Shown: piece by piece, positions 57,916 to 64,000 of the stretch
Numbering within the stretch: the stretch's first letter is position 1
Layout: every line of letters starts with the position of its first letter
From: Aselliscus stoliczkanus
Taxonomy: Eukaryota; Chordata; Mammalia; Chiroptera; Hipposideridae
DNA: 64,000 nucleotides
Direction of reading: 5' to 3'
Assembly: GCA_033961575.1 (NCBI GenBank)
Contig: CM066728.1
Location: forward strand, 110,688,852-110,752,851
Made by a program: the position numbers and the translations under genes
Notes under the pieces: model-generated
The model's database searches: none
The model's input: only the letters and a program-made list of their open reading frames with translations
Told to the model about the DNA's origin: nothing

Positions 57916-59390
57916 CCATTAACAGTTAAATTTTATTAAAATGAGTTATCTTTCCCCACTCACTGCATTAAGTAGGCTCTGAGAAATATGTTTTCATGTG
58001 TGCTTTGATAAGTTTCAAAGAGTGAGAGAAACGTATTTGTTGGCTTATTCTAATTGCATTTGTGGTTAAAACAAAATCTTCTCTCCTGCCAAATTTGAAA
58101 GGCTTCCTAAGTGCCACTTAAAGTTCTCCCTTCACCTTCCCCCATTTTTGTAAAATAGAATCTAGGTGCTGTGAAGATTTGCTATAATCTTTTCTTGCCC
58201 CGTTTTTGCAGTCCAAGTAAAGCTACTTTAAAGTCTTTTTACATTCTTGAATGGAGATGAACTGATTAAGAAAATCCCCAAAGAGAGCCACACTGCTGGC
58301 TTAAGTGAGCAGTGGGAGCCTGGATGGGCGGAATTTATGGAGAGGCTCGCTTCTCTGGTGTCACTTGGGAGCGGTGTCTGTGCCTGCAAGGATAATAGGC
58401 ACTATTAGGAAGGCCCATTGCCAGTTACGGACACACCATGGATCAGGGCATAGTTAAAAATTTCTGAATGTTAATCCTCTGTGTTTCCATTCAAGATAAT
58501 AAATACAGATTTTAAGTAACTTAGACATACTTTTGGAATCAAGTTCTGATGGGGTGCTAATGCTAAAACGCATACTTTTATTCATTCACTTGAAAATTTG
58601 AGAAGGTGTGTATTCACTATATAGAAAAGAAGCCATATTATACAATATGCTTCAAAGAAAAAAATTAGTTTCTTTATGAGCCTTATTTGGAATTTCAAAG
58701 CTTCAGACATCATCTGTTTATATATAATTTCATGGCTGAGTTCCTCTGTTAGAAGGAGTAAGGAAGCTTTGATGAATTCCCAGGGTAGAACAGCACACTC
58801 TCTAACAGGCCAGGCCTAACTGCTCAGCTGAAACAAATGTTCATGATACTGTACTTCTGTGTTTCTGTCTTCAGTTCAGGCTTTAAAATGGGCATTAATT
58901 AAGCATTACTGATAAAGTAGCTTAAATTCTCAGCCAAAACAGATTATGAAACTATTCCAGTTTCATCCTTCTCAAATAACACAATGTTCAAATTCACTGT
59001 TCCATAATCCCTAAATAAAACAAAATTATAATTTCTATCTGTCACAATTTCTGTAAGTGCCCTTTAAAAGGTTTTTTACCTGAGACTCTTGCTAACAATT
59101 GTTTTATCAAAACCAGTTTATAAATGGTAAAAATTCCAAGGACATTTTATTGGAATCACTTATAGGATATGACCTAAAAACTCAACTTTGGTGTCTAATC
59201 AACATTTTGATTGTTTTTCCCTTGTTGGTTATTTTTTCCCTCTCACAAAAAGAGGGAAAATCTCTATTTTTGCTTATAAAATGCAGTAAACATTAAACCA
59301 TAAGATTATCTGAGGGAAAACTATATAATCGAATCGGGTATTTCCATCTACAATTAATTCCTCTGTTAAGTTGTTTTTGTGTTTTGCTTT
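57916..59390. other. Unique sequence, possible conserved non-coding DNA, no gene seen
   Basis: No repeat or exon is recognised. 58200-58480 is balanced in composition and repeat-free, so it is a candidate for conserved non-coding DNA only. Confidence 0.45.
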
Positions 59391-59394
59391 TTTT

Positions 59395-59528
59395 AGCTGA
59401 GCCATCCTGCCACCTGTTGGCAGCTCAACGGCAGCTCAGCTTGGGCTGGGCATCAAACTGCTGTTGCTCGGAGCTCAGCTCGCACTCTTGAGTGAGCTCT
59501 TAACCAACTGAGCCACTTGGCCAACCCT
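59395..59528 (-). mobile_element. Second tRNA-type SINE, antisense, distinct family
   Basis: On the minus strand the head AGGGTTGGCCAAGTGGCTCAGTTGG contains a good A-box-like block (GTGGCTCAGTTGGTT). It is followed by TTAAGAGCTCACTC and a middle rich in GCTGAGCT/GAGCTC. It ends at an A-rich tail (T-run left of 59395 on the plus strand). The B-box region is degenerate. The body after the head differs from the GGGCCGGCC SINEs. Flanking T/G-rich sequence may hold a poor target-site duplication, which I could not define. Confidence 0.7.
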
Positions 59529-59699
59529 AGTTTTTTGGGTTTTTTTTCTTATTTATGAATATTGTTTTTTTCAACAGATGTCAATTTCAGTAAACAGAAT
59601 TCATCTGACAAACTTGGCAGAATCACCCTCCCCAGGAGGTAATGGGAGGCCATGGCATTTCAGAGACTGTGAGGTGTATGGGACATGTGTGAGCTCATT

Positions 59700-60640
59700 A
59701 TTCATTTAAAATGTATTTTATGCCTATGTTTTAATATTATTACATATAAAAGGCACTGTGCTCAATGTTTGAGGTGAAGAAGTCAATTAAACATAAAACC
59801 TGCCCACAAGTCCAAACCCCACCCCTCAAAACAAAAAAAGCAAAACCAGTATTTACATTATGGCATGTGATACAGTTCCATAAACACCATGATGAAGGCA
59901 AGCCCAAGATATAAGGGCAAAGAGTGTCTATTTTGGTCCCCTGAGAAGGAGCCCTGGAGATGACCCTAGAAACTCATAAGGGCAGTCAGGAAGAAACAAG
60001 TATCCCAGGCAAGGAAAAGTGTGTATGCAGATACTACACCAAACTTTAGGAAGAGTGCAAGTGGCTCCTTGTTCCTCTTAGCTGGAGATGAGGGTGGAAG
60101 GAAAATGAAGCCAGAAAGGCAGGTGGGCCACAGGCCATGGAGGTCCTGTTAACACGTTCAAGGGTTTTGGCCATGACCTTCAACAATATTGAGTGTTATT
60201 GAAAAATTACTAAGCAGAAGCATAACCTGATGACGTTTGCCTTTTAAAGTGACCTCAAAAGTTAAACAATAACATGGACAGGGTAACTAGAGACACAGTA
60301 AAGTGACACCTGAATAAATGTGCCAAAAAGTGCGGGATCCAAACCAAGGAAACACTGATGGGTGTGCCATTGGGAAAGGGAGCTTGGAGGCACTTTTGAA
60401 TTAGAATTTCCAGGTTACTGATTATATGAGGAAGATGAGAAGGACAGAGTGGTCAAGGATGATACTCATGTTTCTGTTTCAGCAACTGGCTAGACAGTGA
60501 CAGAGGTGGCAAATATGGTGGCAGGAATGAGAGGACATTTGTGGGGTACGTGGTGGCAAAGTAATGGGCAGGAGGCAGTAAGTTTGTGACACATTCAGTC
60601 ACGAAAATGAGGAGTTTGGGGGATTCTGACATAGGTTTAG
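59700..60640 (+). mobile_element. Ancient mammalian interspersed repeat, family not assigned
   Basis: Matches a long, widely dispersed old mammalian repeat by its order of blocks. These are a decayed 'ggcactgtgctcaatgtttgaggtgaagaagtcaa' (59752-59786) and a 'gaaggaaaatgaagccagaaaggcaggtgggccacaggccatggaggtcc' segment (60095-60146). An 'agcagaagcataacctgatgac' block (60214-60235) and 'gtggtcaaggatgatactcatgtttctgtttcagcaactggctagacag' (60451-60498) follow. The pattern is clear; I cannot name the family safely from memory. Non-coding. Confidence 0.6.
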
Positions 60641-60784
60641 AAAAAGAGGGCCAGAATTCATATCTACGTGAATGATAAATTTATGGTTCAACAGAGAATA
60701 CGGGTCATAGCTCAACACATGAATGCAGCAAGTAAGAAAAAGTATTTAAACCAGAACAGCAGAAAAAGCCATGTTGGCCATAGG

Positions 60785-61205
60785 CGGCCTCCAATATGGC
60801 CCCCAAGAATCTTCACCTCCTGGTACCCATGGCCTCATGTAATCCCCTCCCTATGTGGAACTTGCTTTGGACCAGTGGACAATGGCAAAGCTAAGGGGAT
60901 GCCATATCTCTGATGAACAGAATACCATCACTGTCTTCGTGCCAGCCAACTGCCTTATTGCATTCTTGGCTGGCATACTTTCAAAAAGCAAGCCACATGT
61001 TGAAGAGGCCAAGGTGACAAAGAACTAAGGCTGGTCTTCAGTCAGGAGCCAGCAAGGAGCTGAGTCTTGCCACCAGCCATTTCAGGTTGCAAACCGAGCC
61101 TGCCCAAGGCGAGTCTTCAGATGAGGCCTCAGCTTCTTAACTTCACATTTGTGGGAATCTGAAAGAGGACACAGTCACGTCCTATTCTTGACCCACTACA
61201 TGCAA
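60785..61205 (+). mobile_element. MLT1-type ERVL-MaLR LTR, sense, right end missing
   Basis: 'ggcctccaatatggcccccaagaatcttcacctcctggtacccatggcctcatgtaatcccctccctatgtggaac' (60788-60861) is the recognisable MLT1 left half. Decayed blocks 'gttgaagaggccaaggtgacaaagaactaaggc' and 'cttcagatgaggcctcagc' follow in the expected order. The usual terminal block is not evident. LTR only. Confidence 0.68.
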
Positions 61206-61320
61206 GATAATACACATAGGTTAGGTTAGGAGGCTAGGTTTGGGGTAATGTGTCAAGCATCAATATTGATACAATATTTAAGACAAAATTAGAAAGAGAA
61301 TGTGCCCTCTCTCTCTGTAT

Positions 61321-61387
61321 TATCTATCTATCTATCATCTATCTATCTATATCTATCATCTATCTATTATCTATCTATCATCTATCT

Positions 61388-61465
<78 letters not shown>

Positions 61466-61494
61466 GTCTATTTATCTATCTACCTACCTATCTG
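61321..61494. repeat. (TATC)n/(GATA)n microsatellite with interruptions
   Basis: About 170 bp of TATC units interrupted by ATC and TTATC slips, grading into TTTC/TACC variants at the right. Predicted proteins here are repeat artefacts. Confidence 0.97.
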
Positions 61495-62382
61495 GTGCCA
61501 AAAAATGTATACACATTTTAAGAAAAGAAAAAGTGTATTAAAATTGTAATAATCTATACCGAGAACAAAAGATGAATCCAAGTCATGCTATGTGTATACA
61601 TTTTTTTGGCAGCCTGGTACATGAATGCCCTGGGAATCAGGGAGAGAAACACTAAACACACACTTAGCCACATGGTGGAAGGAGAAAGGTCAAGGGGAAA
61701 GAAATGTGTAATACTAAGAAAAGGTCAAGTGAATAAGAATGGAAAATTCTGGTTTAATTTAACAAGGAGGATATTTTTTACTTCCTTTCAGATTTTAAGG
61801 GAATGGTGTTAGTTTAAGGAAAACCGAGGTTGTGGTGAAAGAAGGAATAGGAAATGACCAGGCTGCGGGAACAGAATAGTGGAGAAATGAATAGAGCCAC
61901 CATCTGAAGGCAAATGACGAGTGAGGGGGTGATAGTTCTGGAAATTTCAAGTTGGGGATGACATGAGCATATATATTCAGGGGTGTGGGTTTGAAAACAG
62001 TAATGAATAAAAAATGTCACCCTTGTTGGAAGAGACCCAGTGGGGAGAATGGAAGGAAAGGTCTGTAGTGCTTTCTGAAGAATGAGTCATGAGAGGTCTT
62101 GATGTAACAGCACATTGAAGTCCTTGGCATGTGGCCCGTGGGAGGTTCCCTCTGCCTCGGCAGCAGCCACAGTCCCTCACCCTGGTCCCCACAGCACCAC
62201 ATGGGATGGGGCTGCCATGACACCTGGCGTGGTCACAATACTGACACCTAAAGAACAGAATGGCACCACTCAATGTGGACACACTGTATTCCCTCATATA
62301 TTGTGTTTTCCGCCCCCCCGCCCCCCCCCATGGTTCTCAGTTCCTCTTAGAAATGGTTCCTGAGGATATTCCACTTCTAAGG

Positions 62383-62418
62383 GTTTGTTTGTTTGTTTGT
62401 TTGTTTGTTTGTTTGTTT
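62383..62418. repeat. (GTTT)9 microsatellite
   Basis: About nine perfect GTTT units. Confidence 0.95.
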
Positions 62419-63333
62419 TGGCTGTCCTCATGCTTTTGGGTTGGAGTGTCCAACTACAGTTGTTAGAAAACAATTGTTTTTTTGTGAAATGTATGCCATT
62501 TAAAAATTAACATTACCATTACATATTAGAATTTTTAAAAATGCATGTGCTTTTAATCTATGTTTGTAATAAAATTGGTTTTGTACTTTATAGCAGTTTT
62601 CCTAGCAATGACTATCAAAAGAGATTATAATTTGCTGGATGGCATGCAACAGTGATCAGATACAGGAATATACTCACTTAGAGAGTAACAGCCTATCTCC
62701 CATAAAACCTGAGAGGATGACCACAGGGCCATCATGGATGTTTGTGACCCACAGGGCCTGCCGTCCTTTGACACCGAGTTGATGTTTTCTAAACCCACAG
62801 TGTGATATTCTAGCACTTAATTTCAGAATGCAGCTTAAATCACAGAAGCCATAATATGTCAAATGATCCCACACTTGCAGGGGGAAAACAGTAAGTAATG
62901 AAAAAGCTATGATTGCTTTTCTGTCCCTCCAAATGACAGTTATCACCTCAATGACCTGCTCCGGGCGGCCCAGTCTCAACCTGACACGCTAAGGGATAAC
63001 GTCATCTAACAGGGTAGTTACAAAAATCAATACAAAACCCATTTCAGAGATACTCTGTAAGACTCCTGGTGTAATGTTCATTTATTGAATAGGCCTGGGG
63101 AAAAAAACACGACAACTTTTCTGATATATATGCCTTACCTCTCAAGCAAAGGAATTCTGTAGGTAAGCAATAATTGTATTTTTCAATCTATTACTTAGAC
63201 TTGCCATGGCTCAGGCTGGAATCTAATATATGGGTGATGGCTATAACTCAATTAAGATAGTCTCTGCAGAGTCCTGGCGTATTCAAAGAGCAAAGGAACA
63301 GACCAGCGCAGCCCCCTGTGCTACTGCGGATGA

Positions 63334-63406
63334 ATGTGTGTGTGTGCGTGTGTGTGCATGTGCACACGCGTGTGTGTGCGTGCACAAGCGTGCACACATG
63401 CACATG
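63334..63406. repeat. Imperfect alternating (TG)n/(CA)n block
   Basis: About 73 bp of mostly alternating purine and pyrimidine that switches from TG-rich to CA-rich and back, with CpG steps. This is a Z-DNA-prone type of sequence. Confidence 0.92.
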
Positions 63407-64000
63407 AGACTGTGTGAACTCTTTTCTTTATAAGCTCATCTTGTTTCCTTTTTAACTACTAAGGGATATGAATGTTTAAACAATTATATGAACTTAACCA
63501 GGTCATATAATTTCCTTAGATCCCTTGCTCTTAACTGTTTATCCCATTCGAGATCCACAGTGGGGAATGAACGTGTTCCTTTTGAATAAACCCATGCACT
63601 ATTGCTATGAGAGGCCCTGGCTGGTAGGGGGTGTCCTCCTACATGCTGGATGCTGCAGCCACCTGGTACCAGAGTGCTCTGCCACATGCGTGTTTGTACG
63701 CCCGCAGTGGAGACGGAGCTCACTGGGAATGCTTCAGGTCCCCTAAAGTGGCAGCTATGATGGAAGAAAAGCTAAAAAAGGCATGAAGAGAGGATGCCCT
63801 GCACAACAGCTTGCAAAGAAATACTGTGACAGCTGGTAAAAAGATTTTAGCTCAAATTAGTGTTACTCCTGGGACATGCTAATGAAACCTGTTAAATCAA
63901 CCTACATGCCGGGAGTCCCATAATCTTAACCTTCACACTCTATGACCATCACACTGTTTCATTACCTGGAGGGTCTGATTGTAAGTGGAGAGCCAACATG

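Larger units (their letters stand above)
61500..64000. other. Unique sequence with small simple repeats, no gene seen
   Basis: No supportable exon. It contains a C-rich run (62312-62330) and the two microsatellites listed separately. 61640-62260 is mixed in composition with frames in both directions and no recognisable domain. The window ends in unique DNA. Confidence 0.45.

Noticed and set aside
61217..61245. Telomere-like TTAGG units
   Set aside because: Only about two units of TTAGGT, without a run of TTAGGG.

Overview
The window looks like about 64 kb of non-coding DNA from a placental mammal. I found no supportable host protein-coding exon, no rRNA or true tRNA gene, and nothing of prokaryotic type. 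Long open frames fall in low-complexity tracts, in L1 remnants or in unique DNA without codon structure. The repeats (LINE-1, LINE-2, MIR, ERVL-MaLR/MLT1-type LTRs, hAT MITE, microsatellites) are those of a eutherian genome. The L1 5' and 3' UTR types look laurasiatherian. A short tRNA-derived SINE beginning GGGCCGGCC, present in near-identical copies with clean target-site duplications, suggests a bat (possibly rhinolophoid) or a related laurasiatherian. That species guess is inference, not proof.

Layout. 1-13 kb: mostly unique AT-rich DNA with one MIR and several microsatellites. 13-20 kb: a dense palimpsest of old L1 pieces, mostly plus strand, broken by an inverted MLT1 LTR, an AAAG tract, a SINE, an antisense L1 piece and a TA tract. 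20.8-21.3 kb: a 450-bp composite retroposon, the most unusual object here. 21.3-26 kb: unique DNA ending in an L2 tail. 26.7-28.3 kb: an antisense L1 whose 5' UTR appears joined to its 3' UTR with no ORFs, carrying a SINE. 29.3-30.8 kb: a 5'-truncated plus-strand L1 with a recognisable but broken ORF2 end. 31.5-35.2 kb: an old antisense L1 including its 5' UTR. 35-46 kb: unique DNA with MLT1 LTRs, MIR/L2 pieces, a hAT MITE and SINEs. 46.5-51.4 kb: two antisense L1 3' ends. 53-64 kb: L2, MLT1 LTRs, a large compound pyrimidine microsatellite, another antisense L1 5' region, a second kind of tRNA-type SINE, an ancient unassigned repeat and a GATA-type microsatellite.

There are no genes acting together here; the window is best read as a gene desert or a very large intron. 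The best candidate for something undescribed is the composite element at 20820-21269. It has a tRNA-derived head shared with the short SINEs, a GC-rich middle with five 20-bp units in perfect register, and a 3' part of unknown origin ending in AATAAA plus an A-tail. It is bounded by a perfect 15-bp target-site duplication. That architecture recalls the primate SVA and gibbon LAVA composites but with different parts. Repeat boundaries are by eye and uncertain by tens of bases, and by more for old elements.
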